A DNA stretch of 64,000 nt. Origin: Zymoseptoria tritici IPO323 (Eukaryota > Ascomycota > Dothideomycetes > Mycosphaerellales > Mycosphaerellaceae). Location of the stretch: NCBI RefSeq assembly GCF_000219625.1, contig NC_018210.1:1116001-1180000 (forward strand). The letters are read 5' to 3'. The notes beneath the pieces were generated by a model, which was not told the DNA's origin, made no database searches, and saw nothing but the letters and a program-made list of their open reading frames with translations. The position numbers were made by a program, and so were the translations under genes. Within the stretch, counting starts at the first letter, position 1. Every line of letters begins with the position of its first letter. This document shows, in pieces, positions 8,600-17,980 of this stretch.

Positions 8600-11472
8600 G
8601 TCTGAGAAGGTGTTTGAAACGAAGTGCTTGCAGCATATGCAGACTTCCGGGCTGGCTAGGATGGCCGAAGAGATGTCCTCGTTGTTACCGTATAATCCTG
8701 CTCGGTAATAACGAGAGGAGGAAGTTAGTACTACTAGTTCGGCTGCAACGAGTACTGCGGCTGTAGCTGGCAATACAACTGCGGAGGCTGATAAGGCTGG
8801 TATTGGCTGTTCGGTAGAAACGAATAGTAACCGCTTAGATGCTGCTGCTACTACGGCTGGAATTGCGGCTGGAATTAAGAGCTCGGAGGTAACGAATACT
8901 ACTGCTGGGGCTGAAATTGAGCATTCGGTTGTAACGAGGACGGCGGCTAGTGCTGCTGGCTCGGTGTATACGAAGGCTGGCTGTTCGGCATAAACGAGGG
9001 CTGGCTGTTCGGCATAAACAAGGGCTGGCTGTTCGGCATGAACGAAGGCTGGCTGTTCGGCATAAACGAAGGCTGGCTGTTCGGCATGAACGAGGGCTGG
9101 CTGTTCGGCATAAACGAGGGCTGGCTGTTCGGCATGAACGAAGGCTGATTATTAGACTCCTTAGTCCGGTTTATGTTTGACGGGCCAGCAACAACCTTCG
9201 GCTGTACAGCCTTCGGCTGTAACGAGTCGAAGGTTGTTTGCATAAGATGCTACGGTATAGGCGGATTGCTCGGTGTAGTTATCGGTTAAAACGAGAAGCT
9301 ATCTCCCTTATTCTCTTTGTTAGAATCGGTCGCCTTTGCCTTGCCCTTCTTCTTCGTCGTCTTCTTCTTCCTTTTTGAAGGGTTCGTTTAAGACGCAGAG
9401 TGATTCTTATTAACTGTTTCTGCATACAATGCATCCCGACGGTTACTCGAGATTAGCTGTTCTCGACGACGACGAGCAAGCTGGTGCAGCTGGATGCGTT
9501 GTGCTCCTCGTTGCCGACGAGAAGGCAACGACTTAATCTCCTCGATCTCCTCTGCCTCGTTGTCTTTGGTTTGAACGAGGTCCCTTCGAGTGCACTTCTA
9601 GCGCCTGCCGATAACGTCGAGGGAAACGGGCCTCTTCTAGACAATACACTCGCGGATGTAATGCGAGCAAGGCAGGTCGGTTGTTTCTATAAATACCCCC
9701 GTGTAGTCTGTAACCGGCTTTGTGTTATCCGTTGCTAATAAGTACTGTCCTATAAGGAGCGTAATCGCGTACCGGTATACCTTTCGATGCAGCTTGTAGA
9801 AGATTACCGGAGTTTGCAGCAAGGTCTGGCTCGTTTTATCCGAAAGGTCTTGCTAGTATTTCTGTACTTGCTTTTTACACTAGGGTATCGTGCGTTCGAC
9901 AAGGCCGAAGGTGTCGGACTGCGATGTTCCAAGCCACTGCTTTAATATCGCATGCACGCCTTCGACTCGAGATGTTGCTCGGATAAGCCAGGTTCGTATT
10001 CGGTTTAGACGAAAGGCCGCCCAGAGCGAGGTATAAGGAAACCACTCTTTCTGTAGGTATTCGTAGCTACCGAGCTATATATCTTTCAGCGCAGCGCAGT
10101 GAACTTTGAACTCGTCTTCGGTGTTAGCGAAAGCTGCCTTTCGGAAGGTTTCGAAGAACTCTTCTGCCTCTTCGCTGTTAACGAAGCCCCTATTCTCTTC
10201 GTCTGCTTCCTATAGAAATTCGCTCCGTGTATACGCAAGGACATCTTTCATAAGATGCTACTTGCATAGCCGTCGAGGAGTGTTTGGAAACACGGTAGAC
10301 ATTGCGTTTAAGCATGCCCTGTCTCGATCGACTACAAAGAGTTCAGGTAACCGGACTTCGTTCTTAACGAGGATCTCTTTCATAGCCTTAAAAGCCCACT
10401 GAAAGGCGGCTTCGTCTTTACCGGCTATAATACACAAGCCGAAGGGCAACGTCTTGTTACCTCCGGAAACGCCGCAGAAGTTGAACACTAGTCGTCCTAA
10501 ACGATGGACCTTATATGTATTATCCGCAAGAATAACCTCCGGAAAGTGTCGCCAGACTTCGAGGTTTTCGGGGTGAACGAAGAAGAGTTGTTCAAGGCAG
10601 CCGTTCGCTGTAACCGAGTACTTATACGTATATCCTTTCGACTGTAACAACTCGAGTGTTGCGTCTGCGATTGTCTTCCCGGAGAGAACGAGAGCCCGGT
10701 ATTTCTGGCGGATGTTGCTCAGATCCTTTCGTTTCGGATACAAGTCTGGAAACTTATCTCGAAGAAGGGCTAGCGATTCGCTTACATTAAGCCCAGCTCG
10801 TTTGTAACGAATTACTTCGTCGATTACTTCTTCGGTTTGGTCCTAACGACGGTAATATGCTGGCATACCGGCGGTGCCAGCCTCTGTGCTAAACGCCATA
10901 TAGTTATGGATACGTGGCCGGCCTTCTCGTTAGTAACGAATTAACTATGCTCCGTCTTTGTTCTTCGGATCTTCCGCCTTATACTAAAGCCGCATAGGAC
11001 ATTTGTGCTTCCGTGTACTAGTCTTCCGACGACGATTGCTCGCGTCGATCTTGCGATAGTTGCGTGTTGTTCTAGCGTGTCTACAGCGGACGTCCTTCTA
11101 GCACCCGTTGTTCTTTGATCCGCGTATAACGAGGTCGTATCCGTGCTCTCGAGTCCAGACCTTTATAAAGGCCTTTAGTTCCGGTAGAGACGAGAAGACT
11201 CGCTCGGGCGGTGGGAGTAGTTCAAACTCCTTAATCTCTTCGTCGCTGCCGAAGAAGTCCTCTTCTTCGTTGTTAACGAGCTCTTTATTAGCGGCGGCGG
11301 CGGCGTCGGCGTTGGCATCGGAGTGTATATCGTCGATAAACGGATAGCCGTTAGCATCGAGCTCTTGGGTTGAAGTCTGTTCGGCTATAACGAAGGCTAA
11401 GGATCTGCGTGTAGAAGTAGTATATACGCGTGTGAAGGTAGTGTGTATAGGACGACAACAACAACGCGACAA
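8600..11472 (-). pseudogene. MULE transposase (RIP-broken)
   Basis: One minus-strand register carries the whole transposase with about 15 in-frame stops, nearly all TAG, attributable to CpA/TpG mutation. Around 11098-11280 is the N-terminal FAR1/WRKY-like DNA-binding region (ELKAFIKVWTREHGYDL, then DVRCRHARTTRNYRK after one stop). The longest open piece, 10258-10743, is the MULE transposase DDE-type core: EVILADNTYKVHRL, GLCIIAGKDEAAFQWAF and FVVDRDRACLNAM followed by a truncated LCK. The C-terminal part is a disordered, proline- and glutamine-rich tail with seven NSQPSFMP repeats. This resembles the fungal Hop-type MULE family. The stops make it inactive. The original start codon is not identifiable. 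Confidence 0.85.
8985..9152 (-). repeat. 24-bp tandem repeat, 7 units, in the transposase tail
   Basis: Units of exactly 24 bp start at 8985, 9009, 9033, 9057, 9081, 9105 and 9129. They encode the octapeptide NSQPSFMP in the minus-strand transposase frame. Units alternate between GGCATAAACGA and GGCATGAACGA cores, a TG/TA difference of the RIP type. All but the second unit retain an exact TCG-N7-CGA motif. Confidence 0.9.
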
Positions 11473-11561
11473 GAGAGGTAGACATTAACGCGTATTATGC
11501 AGTTACACGCTTGTGTATTAGCTCTTCGTTTATAACGAGTATATACAGAGTATATACAGAG

Positions 11562-11614
11562 GTGACGTGTATGGCTGCCCGCAGATGAGATTCATGGCTG
11601 CCCATAGCCTCGCC
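11562..11614 (-). repeat. Right terminal inverted repeat of the MULE (53 bp)
   Basis: Its reverse complement is identical to 7006-7058 over all 53 bases. It is followed at 11615-11625 by GCGAGATTCAC, the second copy of the target duplication. Confidence 0.92.
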
Positions 11615-11625
11615 GCGAGATTCAC

Positions 11626-12138
11626 GATGCAACTGCCCAAGAAGGAAATCGGACAATAGCTGCATACCGCTCACCGATATCGAATTCCTGCAGTGTCCCC
11701 TCCAGGGTTGATTGCGTTCTCAAGAACGTGTCGTATTTTGGCGGCATCATCGCGAGTAATGAGAAGAGACGGAATTGAAGAAGTGGAGTTCTCCAGCCCC
11801 CACAAAGTGGCTAATTCTTGAATCGCTCATCGAGCGCGCGAGGGCGAATCTCGTACACCTCGTCTGCATATGAGACCTCGGCGTTTTCGGACATTCTTAC
11901 CCCTGTGATTGGACGGACTTGACTTCGCTGCGACAAGGATCGACATGCTCCCTTTGTTTGGCGACGACTCCTACGGAACACTACTCATGGCAGCGTCAAA
12001 GGAATGGACAATAGAAAGTATATGATGGCCATTTCCCGCTGCCATTGATCTCATCCTCCTCTCTCCACCATCTTTCCAGGAAACACACATACCCCCTCCG
12101 TGGCGACACTCCTCAACACCACCCGTACCACCGCCACC
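11626..12138. other. Gene-poor flank between the MULE and the cutinase gene
   Basis: The minus strand contains two short open stretches in different registers. One begins at about 11896 (MSENAEVSYADEVYEI) and hits a TAG after 27 codons; another reads through LENSTSSIPSLLITRDDAA. They could be remains of a gene cut off from its 3' part by the MULE, but no clean join across the empty site is visible. The last 130 bp is pyrimidine-rich on the plus strand and is presumably cutinase promoter and leader. Confidence 0.35.
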
Positions 12139-12975
12139 ATGCCCGGGTTCACCACGCTCCTCCTCTCCGCCAGCCTCTCGCTGCTGGCAACCCTCACCTC
12201 CGCCCAAAATTCACTAACCCAATACTACGCCACAATCGACAACTCCACCACCTCCGACTGCCCCTCCGCCGGCGGCGCACACATCATCGTCGCGCGCGCC
12301 TCCCAAGAACCTCTCGGCTACGGCACAATCGGCATGGTAAAGGACAAAGTCATCGCCGCCAACTCCGCCAGCAACGCCGAATATGTCGTCTATCCCGCCA
12401 CTCTGGCCGGCTATCCCACCTCCGAGTCCGAGGGTGTCACAGGCATGAAGGAACTGGTCGAAGCATACCTCGCAAAGGACTGTCCTGGCAATGCTCCGAT
12501 CGTGTTGATGGGCTACTCTCAAGGCGCTCAGGTCGTTTCCGACTACATTTCCGGCCAGAATGTGAAGGGTTTCGCTTACAATGCTACTCTCACTGAGCCT
12601 GCGTCGGATGATGTTCTCTCTCGCATTGCGGCGGTGATCACTATGGGAGATCCGTCCATCAACATCACTTCCAACGCCGCACACGTTGGCAACTCAACGA
12701 AACCCGGTCTCTTCGAGCGTGCTGCCAATTCCTCAATGGTTCTGGCCGACATCGCGGATAAGTCCCAAGCGTACTGCGATGCGCTGGACCCGTACTGTGC
12801 GAGTGCACCAAATTTCAGTACTATTTCCGTGCATTTGGGGTATGTGAACGAGTATGGAATGGATGCGGTGAAGTTCGTTACCGAAAAGATCGAAGCATAC
12901 TATGCTGGTGCTGGTGGTGCTTCGAACGGCACGGATGCGACGAACGGTACGAGCGGCGGCGGCGAGGGTGCTGGT

Positions 12976-13009
<34 letters not shown>

Positions 13010-13134
13010 GAGGTGCGACGCCAACACAGTCGGGTAACGGACCGGCATACACAGGCGGTGCATCGAAGATGGGCGCGGGAAGCACAATGGCTGTTGTGTT
13101 GGCAATGGGGATTGCATTTGCTTGTGGACTGTAA
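12139..13134 (+). CDS. Secreted cutinase / acetylxylan-esterase-type hydrolase with GPI signal
   Basis: A carbohydrate-esterase-family-5 type serine hydrolase that cuts ester bonds of cutin, acetylated xylan or related polymers outside the cell. A signal peptide (residues 1-22 from this start, FTTLLLSASLSLLATLTSA) precedes the catalytic domain. The nucleophile sits in GYSQGAQVVS, with CDALDPYC and SVHLGYVN as the likely Asp and His elements. Conserved cysteines (SDCPSAGG, AKDCPG, YCDALDPYC) fit the family's disulfides. Then comes a Gly/Ala-rich linker of GAGA repeats and a hydrophobic C-terminus (MAVVLAMGIAFACGL) typical of a GPI-anchor signal, so the enzyme is probably wall- or membrane-bound. 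The frame opens at 12100, but the ATG at 12139 has a GCCACC context and starts the signal peptide, so I prefer it. Confidence 0.88.
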
Positions 13135-13254
13135 ATAAAAGCGACTTACCACATCACCAGAATCAGAGAAAAAGGTTTCAGAGCGCATTACTTCGTCAGT
13201 CGTCTTTCCACCATTTCCAACTCCGTTTCCACCCAATCCAGCTCTCTGCAAACC

Positions 13255-13899
13255 TCATCTCTCCCCTCCAAACTTCCCCTGACGAACCTTCAGAACCCCA
13301 ATCCCAACCCCACGAAACCTACGATCCGAATCAAACCACTGCAAACACCTCTTTTCCCTCCTGCAAACCTCGTGCACGGAAGGAAAGTCAGACTCCGTGC
13401 CAAGAGCGATACCATGCGTCTTGAGTCGCAATTCCTTGAGCGTCTTCTTTTCCTGCACTGTGAGAGAGCCGAGCCATTCGAGACCGACTTCGAGTGTTCC
13501 GGTGATCTGAAAGGTTGCTGTGGCGTAGAATATGGGGAGGGCTTCTTTGCGGAAGAGGTGGCAGGTGGAGAGGATGCCGAGAGAGGGGCTGCGGAGGGAG
13601 TGGATGTATTTGTTTTTGGGGTGAGCTTGTGGAGAGTCGGTTGTTAATGGGGTGAAGATCAGGCGTGGGATGTCCGGGTGAGGATTTGAGGGGTGGCTGA
13701 GGCGGTTTCGGGCGGAGACGTGGATGAGGGAGTTGGTGAAGAGATGCTCGTACACTTTGAGACGCAGTTCGGTGGGGAGTGCGAGGAGGCGGGATTCTGG
13801 TGGTGGTGTCTGAGTGGGCTCGGGTTTGATATGGGACTTTTGTTGGGCCTCGAGCTTGATGTTGGTGCTTCGTCGGGCTGGTGGTTCGCGCTTGGACAT
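13255..13899 (-). CDS. Small fungal protein with LPTELR (F-box-like/2EXR-type) motif
   Basis: The frame opens at 14043; the ATG at 13899 (MSKREPPARRS) is the more likely start because it places the conserved motif near the N-terminus, as in the neighbouring paralogues. A basic, disordered N-terminus is followed by SRLLALPTELRLKVYEHLF and then SLGILSTCHLFRKEALPIFYA. This pattern is common in large fungal families annotated as 2EXR, DUF7730 or F-box-like. No enzymatic motif is present. Function is unknown; an adaptor role by analogy with F-box proteins is inference. It is convergent with the cutinase gene, with about 120 bp between the two ends. Confidence 0.65.
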   Translation of the reverse strand: MSKREPPARRSTNIKLEAQQKSHIKPEPTQTPPPESRLLALPTELRLKVYEHLFTNSLIHVSARNRLSHPSNPHPDIPRLIFTPLTTDSPQAHPKNKYIHSLRSPSLGILSTCHLFRKEALPIFYATATFQITGTLEVGLEWLGSLTVQEKKTLKELRLKTHGIALGTESDFPSVHEVCRREKRCLQWFDSDRRFRGVGIGVLKVRQGKFGGER

Positions 13900-14075
13900 C
13901 GTGCTGGTATCGGTGAGGGATGAAGTGGAAACTTGAGATAATTGGAAGCTGTATGTTGGTGTCGGGCGGTGCTCTCTTGAAGACGTGCTGGTTTGCTGAA
14001 GAAGGGTCGTTTTCAGCCCACGTCTCTGCAGCAAACACGTCAAAGAGGTTCTGCTACAGAAGTCACCGGACGCAC

Positions 14076-14816
14076 CTAGATGGGTCTCCGACGCACTGGG
14101 TTGGTATGCTGGCCAAATCTCACTCCTTCCGACTCGCTTCCCTGCTCATAGGGCATTTGTGAGAGCTGCTTGCTATGGTAGTCGAAGAACTTGTTCGGGG
14201 AGAGCTTTTTTCTGAGCTTCTCAGTCTTCTTGCGCATGCGCTCAGTTTGCTGCAGTTCCATCTTACGAATGCGCATCTCCCGCTTCTGGCGCTTTGCTTC
14301 GTTGTACTCTCTCATATTCCCAATCTCCGAATTGAAGAGCGCTTCTCCGGAGTCTCGCACGATCTCGATCACAGGGCCGCCTGTTGGTTGGCCTGGTTTC
14401 GCGCGCTGGTGAAGAAATGCGAGGTTCGTCTTGAGTCGTGCAATATCCCTGCTGCTGCAGATCATTCCCATGTCGTCCTCGTGATGCACGCATTGGACCA
14501 GGCGGATGCGCATGAAGTCTTGGGGTGACAGTTGCGAGAGCGCCTTGATCGCATCGCGAATGTCTTTGGAGTGGAAGTGGTAGCGATGACGACGTAATGT
14601 GTCTACACTTTCAGCATACACTTGATGGCAGGTCAAGAACACACTCGTGGCGGTGCACGGTGTAGCAGGCGGATCTGGAGCGCGCTGGCCTAGTTTGGCA
14701 ATGCTATCGATGAAAGCGTACTCGTAGATCGTGTCCCGTAACTCTCTTGGAAGCTCGAGCAGGCGGCACCTCGTGGATGGTGTGGTCGGCGTCATGTTGG
14801 CGTGGTCTTCTATCAT
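14076..14816 (-). CDS. Small LPRELR-motif protein (2EXR/DUF7730-type family)
   Basis: A single-exon 246-residue protein. CRLLELPRELRDTIYEYAF is at residues 17-35, and VFLTCHQVYAESVDTLRR follows 40 residues later, the two hallmarks shared with the genes at 13255, 15553 and 16645. A middle segment (LSPQDFMRIRLVQCVHHEDD) aligns with LPPKDFLRIRRIHVVYDL of the 15553 gene. Residues 175-215 form a strongly basic predicted coiled coil (RQKREMRIRKMELQQTERM). The function is not known. Two possible ATGs lie seven codons apart. Confidence 0.65.
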   Translation of the reverse strand: MIEDHANMTPTTPSTRCRLLELPRELRDTIYEYAFIDSIAKLGQRAPDPPATPCTATSVFLTCHQVYAESVDTLRRHRYHFHSKDIRDAIKALSQLSPQDFMRIRLVQCVHHEDDMGMICSSRDIARLKTNLAFLHQRAKPGQPTGGPVIEIVRDSGEALFNSEIGNMREYNEAKRQKREMRIRKMELQQTERMRKKTEKLRKKLSPNKFFDYHSKQLSQMPYEQGSESEGVRFGQHTNPVRRRPI

Positions 14817-15552
14817 GGCGAGGAGACCGGTGTCGTCGAAGTTGTGATGTGGTGGTGGATGCAGAAGAGAGTCTTTTCAATGAAGCCAATGGGTGTTTGA
14901 AAGGACGAGTGGAAAGACATGGAACAGTGGAGACCACCTCGTCTGTCAGAAGCAGAGATACCAAAGAGAAGTGAATGAAATGACGCTTTTGGATGTTTCG
15001 GCCTACCTTGCACATGCTAATCTGATGCCAGCTGACCAAAAGGGCCGTGCATGTGTTTTCCAAGAGCCGAATAGACAGACAGACCAGAGACTCTGCTATC
15101 GATCAGAACCTGCTCCGCACTCTCCGCCATGAGCTTAGCAAGGCTGAAGGATAGCACGATAGCACTTTCATTCCCATGGTTCCTCGTCAATGTATGCGAA
15201 GCGTGGTGCAGTATCGCACCGTACTTCCATCGCAGTTCTTTTTCCGTGTCTCCAAAATGCAATGCTTTTTCGCGCTTCGTCTGCGCATTGTGCGCCTTTC
15301 TTGTATGTCGAGCAGCATCCATTTCGTGATGCAAAGTCACACCTTGCCAAGCGCCAAATGGCGTCCAGTCAAATCAAAACTTTTGAAGTAGGCGTTGGCC
15401 GCGTCGATGTCAGACATCGCGAGTGAGGCCAACACCTTGCCACGCGCAATGCCCATCTCGTCATGGTCTTAAGAGCCTGATATCTTCTTTCCTTTTCTTC
15501 TTGTCGATACGCCATGAAGTGCAGTGTCTTTGCGATTCCTGAATGTTCAGAG
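14817..15552. other. Intergenic, one doubtful small open frame
   Basis: A 107-codon minus-strand frame at 15017-15340 (MDAARHTRKAHNAQTKREKA) might be a small gene or a detached 3' exon of the 15553 paralogue, whose relatives also carry basic, charged tails. No domain is recognised and no convincing splice pair links it. The rest looks like promoter of the 14076 gene. Confidence 0.3.
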
Positions 15553-16179
15553 CTAAGATGCATTATTTGCTGCGACGCCCGCCCGAAGCTGCGAGAGGAA
15601 AGATGAACCATTTGCTGCGTCATTCGCCCGATCTTGCGCATGAAGTTGCTTGTCGCACTCGCTGACACTGGTCTCAAATTCCAAGCCAGACTCCCAAACC
15701 AGCATTCCGGAATCGAGCACGACACGGATGAAAGGCGCCTTGGAGGTAACGCCTGGGGTAGACCCCCGCACAGCTCTTCGATGCAACATGGTCATAGCCG
15801 TGCTGATTTGTATAACGCGTGCGCTCGTGGGATAGCGTCCTTGTTGTGGTCCTGGCTGCAGATCATACACGACGTGGATGCGGCGTATGCGCAGGAAGTC
15901 CTTGGGTGGCAGTTGAGACAAGACTCGGGAGGCGTAGCTGGTCTCGTCGGAGCGGAAGGTGTAGCCCTCGCGGTAGATGCTCACGGTCTCGCGGTAGATC
16001 TGGTGGCAGACCAGAAGGACGTTCGTGGCGCGCAGTTTGGGAGGCACAACCACTTTGACTCGTTCAATCTTGACTCCGATGTCGGCGAAAACATGACCGT
16101 ACACCTGGTCGCGCAGCTCTTGTGGTAGCCCGAGTAGGGTGCATCTCGTGGGCGGATGCGCGGCGGGGGTAGCCATGTC
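15553..16179 (-). CDS. Small LPQELR-motif protein (2EXR/DUF7730-type family)
   Basis: The frame is open from 16338, but the ATG at 16179 (MATPAAHPPTRCTLLGLPQE) aligns with the starts of the 14076 and 16645 paralogues, so it is chosen. CTLLGLPQELRDQVYGHVF and VLLVCHQIYRETVSIYR are the family signatures, and LPPKDFLRIRRIHVVYDL aligns with the 14076 gene. The C-terminus (FLSQLRAGVAANNAS) is not conserved. No catalytic motif, signal peptide or membrane helix is seen. It forms a same-strand group with its paralogues and probably arose by local duplication. Confidence 0.65.
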   Translation of the reverse strand, partial: DMATPAAHPPTRCTLLGLPQELRDQVYGHVFADIGVKIERVKVVVPPKLRATNVLLVCHQIYRETVSIYREGYTFRSDETSYASRVLSQLPPKDFLRIRRIHVVYDLQPGPQQGRYPTSARVIQISTAMTMLHRRAVRGSTPGVTSKAPFIRVVLDSGMLVWESGLEFETSVSECDKQLHAQDRANDAANGSSFLSQLRAGVAANNAS

Positions 16180-16644
16180 TGGTTCGTCGTCTGTGTTTGC
16201 GCCAGAAGTGCTTGTTGACTTCCACGTTGTCGAATTGGGCTGTGTGGTCGGGCAGATGTAAGGTGAGAGCTCTGATGAGATACGTGGTAGCAAGGCGAGG
16301 GCAGATCGGCGGTTGGGGGAACCCGGGACGGCGGACACCGCTCGGGTGCTCTCCGGAGGAAGAATTCGCTACTTAGCCAAGGACGACAAGAACTTTCGTT
16401 GACCTGACATCTCCCGCACGACTGATTTTTCTTTCTGAGAAGCGACGTAGACTCGTCTCGTCCTTCGCGACCTTTCTTCATGTCTTGTAGCAATCGCCGG
16501 CATTGCTGAAGCGTAGCAAACACGGATCGCTGATTCGAGGTGCAAGGCCCGATCCTCCATCGTAACTTCACCGACAAGAGCATCCGCCCCATGACTCCGG
16601 ATCCTATTCCAACACCCGTCACTCATGGCTCCGACTTTAGAGGC

Positions 16645-17142
16645 TCAGCGTCGGCCTTGCAAGCGCGGCGACGTCTTGAAGAGAGCGTCAACCTCAATGC
16701 CAGGAGCACAGCAAGATGCAGCCATGTTTTCAAACTCTGGAACTTCCGCATCGAACCGTGACATGATATCATTCCAGGAGTCGCAGCTTGCAGCGATGAC
16801 GATTCGGATATGTTTTATAAACGTGGCGTGGCTCGGTGGAATCGTTATTAGCCACGTTGTGGCAATCTGACAGTCTGGAGCCTTGAATACGAAGCGTCCG
16901 TAGTAGACTGCCGCGGTCTCATTCCGAAGCTGATGACAAGCTTGTACCAAACCTGGAGGACGTTGGGTACGCCTACCCTTTGGAAGATCTCGGAGAATTG
17001 GAACGACATTGCTGCCTGACCAGGACTGAAAGGCGTACTCGTATATCCATTCCCTTAATTCCGTCGGGAGTTCTAGCAAGCGGCACCTGGTGGCAGGTCG
17101 CGAAGAGGCCGGTGTCATGTCGAGATCGCTCTTGCGTTCCAT
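16645..17142 (-). CDS. Short LPTELR-motif protein (2EXR/DUF7730-type family)
   Basis: 165 residues, the shortest of the four paralogues. TRCRLLELPTELREWIYEYAF is near the N-terminus and GLVQACHQLRNETAAVYYGR follows. The IPPSHATFIKHIRIVI segment corresponds to the DFLRIR block of the others. It stops soon after, lacking their charged C-terminal half, so it may be truncated or missing a spliced 3' exon. Function is unknown. Confidence 0.6.
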   Translation of the reverse strand: MERKSDLDMTPASSRPATRCRLLELPTELREWIYEYAFQSWSGSNVVPILRDLPKGRRTQRPPGLVQACHQLRNETAAVYYGRFVFKAPDCQIATTWLITIPPSHATFIKHIRIVIAASCDSWNDIMSRFDAEVPEFENMAASCCAPGIEVDALFKTSPRLQGRR

Positions 17143-17980
17143 TTTGTCGATGTGGGCGACAGCTTGACGGCGACAGCTCGGGAGTGAGAGCTTGAGAGGG
17201 CTCTGATGATGATTGTGCTAGATGTTGGAAGGTGACCGAAGGAAACGAAGGAAAATCGCAGTTGTTGTGATGCAATAATGGATTTTCGGAGGGCCCATGC
17301 CCATGCGGTGCGACCTTGCGACGACGGGCGATCACGGAATATGACGACCTACCTCTTATTGACATCTCTCAGTCAGGACTTCGAGGGCGGTATATTGCGA
17401 ATCTTTCCCATGCGGCCATCGCGATTGGATCTTGACGGACGAGTCGTTGCTGATGGACATGTTGACGACAGTGGATGTAAAAGAGGGAAGGTCGAGGTCT
17501 GGCAAGATGATGAGGTGAACTTGACCTCGAGCGGGAGTCTCGGGAGACAACGGACCGAGTCCGCAACTCTGTCAGTCAGCAAGAGCCAGCCTAACAGCCT
17601 AATGGCACCGACACCTTAGGTTAGCATCCAATGCTTGCATTTCGAAACCTTCCTTCACCACACGTCGCTTCAGATACTCCAAGAAGGACGGCGATGTTGT
17701 CGCCGCCTTCATTTCGAGGCATCTCAGGTAAGGTCGCACAGCATGCGCCCATGAGTTTCACATACCTTGCTGTGGGTCTTGCGTGAGCCAAGGAGATTGA
17801 AAGACCGCATCTCTTCTTCTCCCTGTCTGGGACTACCTCATAGTTCGGATCACCACCGCATTTCCATGCATTGACATACCGTGGAAGCAGAGACTCACGT
17901 GTTGATATTTCCTCGCCGGCCGAGCTCGCACTAATCGGCACAAGTCCTATACACGTGCCGACGCGCCAACTACACGAAGC
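17143..17980. other. Intergenic region, no gene seen
   Basis: Divergent spacer between the last LPxELR paralogue (minus) and the transporter gene (plus). Only short overlapping frames are present and none looks like protein. It presumably holds both promoters. Confidence 0.4.

Larger units (their letters stand above)
7210..11538. repeat. Dispersed 13-bp motif TCG-N7-CGA (at least 43 copies)
   Basis: Scanning by eye I find 43 exact occurrences of TCG, seven bases, CGA inside the MULE, and about 15 more with one mismatch. Examples start at 7210, 7314, 7362, 7788, 8029, 8080, 8180, 8249, 8273, 8316, 8347, 8410, 8702, 8739, 8811, 8883, 9213, 9831, 9896, 10118, 10172, 10358, 10568, 10605, 10798, 10927, 11240, 11267, 11381 and 11526. 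The plus-strand core is usually TCG(G or T)-N4-AACGA; the best copies are the palindrome TCGTT-N3-AACGA. Copies occur in noncoding DNA and inside the transposase frame in all three codon phases, so it is not a protein repeat. Likely a binding site of an element-encoded protein (inference). Confidence 0.75.
7006..11614 (-). mobile_element. Mutator-like DNA transposon (MULE), complete but RIP-damaged
   Basis: This 4609-bp element is bounded by perfect 53-bp terminal inverted repeats (7006-7058 and 11562-11614) and a perfect 11-bp target duplication. Inside, on the minus strand, are a long transposase frame (about 11472-8600) and a second frame (about 8100-7202). Both are interrupted only by stops explained by CpA-to-TpA or TpG-to-TpA change, mostly TAG. 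The transposase frame keeps one register for over 2.2 kb, so damage is by point mutation, not indels. The TIRs keep many CA and TG steps, unlike the RIP-saturated block at the right of the window. Subterminal and internal DNA is packed with a TCG-N7-CGA motif. It is nonautonomous as it stands, but the ends could still be mobilised by a functional relative elsewhere in the genome. Confidence 0.92.

Noticed and set aside
8310..9152. Regular short repeats as a possible CRISPR array
   Set aside because: The units are contiguous tandem or irregularly spaced with no unique spacers of constant length, and the genome is fungal.
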